From Zobellia uliginosa (GTDB lineage Bacteria; Bacteroidota; Bacteroidia; Flavobacteriales; Flavobacteriaceae): DNA of 64,000 nucleotides. Shown in pieces: positions 63,696 through 64,000 of the stretch. The notes under the pieces were generated by a model. The model did not search any database, had not been told where the DNA came from, and saw only the letters and a program-made list of their open reading frames with translations. Made by a program: the position numbers and the translations under genes. The stretch is taken from positions 242,275 to 306,274 of the forward strand of contig NZ_FTOB01000002.1 in assembly GCF_900156625.1 (NCBI RefSeq). Direction: 5' to 3'. Each line of letters starts with the position of its first letter. Position 1 is the stretch's first letter.

Positions 63696-64000
63696 AATTC
63701 AATAAGCTTTGTTTGTAGCGTGATAAAATTATCGGTGTGGGGAGAATTTCCTTGGCTGTAAAAAAAACATTATTAGTGCAATTGCCCATGATGCTCGGGT
63801 GTCTTCTTCGTTTGGAACGGACATGGTTTAATTTTGGCGGAAAGGGGACGGTTTCGAGGCTCCAATGGCCCCTATATAGTAATAAGGTAGGATGGTAGGG
63901 CGATAACCTACACATTTTTTTGTGTTAAGGATAAGTGCGATGTAATCGATCATAATGGAAGACTCCAAGTAAATTGGCCTAAACTTTAAAACGCAATAAC
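63696..64000. other. Intergenic region at the right edge
   Basis: About 305 bases without a convincing gene. A leftward -7-like box TAATTTTA (63731-63724, one mismatch from TAnnTTTG) may serve the gene at 63300-63695. No CRP/FNR-type dyad was seen here. Confidence 0.35.

Noticed and set aside
63682-63915. 77-codon open frame at the right edge
   Set aside because: It overlaps the start of the 63300-63695 gene in another frame and shows no family features.
1-64000. CRISPR arrays, tRNA or rRNA genes, insertion sequences and prophage
   Set aside because: No regular direct repeats, cloverleaf-type sequence, transposase or integrase was recognised on reading; a dedicated search was not possible here.

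Overview
The window comes from a Bacteroidota chromosome, most likely a marine member of the Flavobacteriaceae (the genus is inferred and not proven). The evidence is a SusC/SusD pair, several families typical of algal-polysaccharide degraders, many lipobox signal peptides, and promoters with the Bacteroidota -7 box TAnnTTTG. No tRNA, rRNA, CRISPR array, insertion sequence or phage gene was recognised.

Positions 1-33,034 form a polysaccharide utilization locus (PUL). A SusC transporter and a cut-off SusD gene run leftward. Running rightward are a GH88 unsaturated-uronyl hydrolase, an esterase-like protein, four S1 sulfatases, two heparinase II/III-fold polysaccharide lyases, a GH29 fucosidase fused to an SGNH esterase, two proteins of unknown role (YesU/DUF6250-like and DUF4861-like), a sugar-porter MFS transporter, KduI and KduD. 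An AraC regulator separates these from an L-fucose operon: fuconate dehydratase, two short-chain dehydrogenases, an FAH-family hydrolase and a FucP symporter, followed by an FMN-dependent L-lactate dehydrogenase. The predicted substrate is a sulfated, probably acylated polysaccharide containing both uronic acid and L-fucose. Lyases and GH88 would give unsaturated uronate for KduI/KduD. GH29 would give fucose for the non-phosphorylating route to pyruvate and L-lactate, with the lactate then oxidised. The fuconolactonase, KDG kinase, KDPG aldolase and sulfatase-maturating enzyme are not in the window.

Positions 33,050-47,571 form a stress or redox cluster: two universal stress proteins, a beta-CASP metallo-hydrolase, an ATP-cone/Mrr-like nuclease fusion, thioredoxin, a two-haem-motif lipoprotein, uracil phosphoribosyltransferase, a P-type ATPase, a three-gene ABC exporter and a SpoIIAA-like protein. 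Seven promoters here share one architecture. A CRP/FNR-type dyad (TGAY-N4-RTCA, one half-site degenerate) is centred exactly 29.5 bp upstream of the first base of a -7 box. This looks like one regulon and is the strongest new observation in the window.

Positions 47,586-55,192 hold ordinary or isolated genes: an L,D-transpeptidase, a two-subunit molybdenum hydroxylase, DUF1801, a lipocalin-like lipoprotein, DUF808, a SYLF protein and a response regulator. Positions 55,542-59,997 form a small sugar module. A tandem DUF1080 protein and a Tat-exported Gfo/Idh/MocA oxidoreductase face a LacI-family regulator, and near-identical dyads lie upstream of both units. The right end carries a large-subunit catalase among small hypothetical genes.
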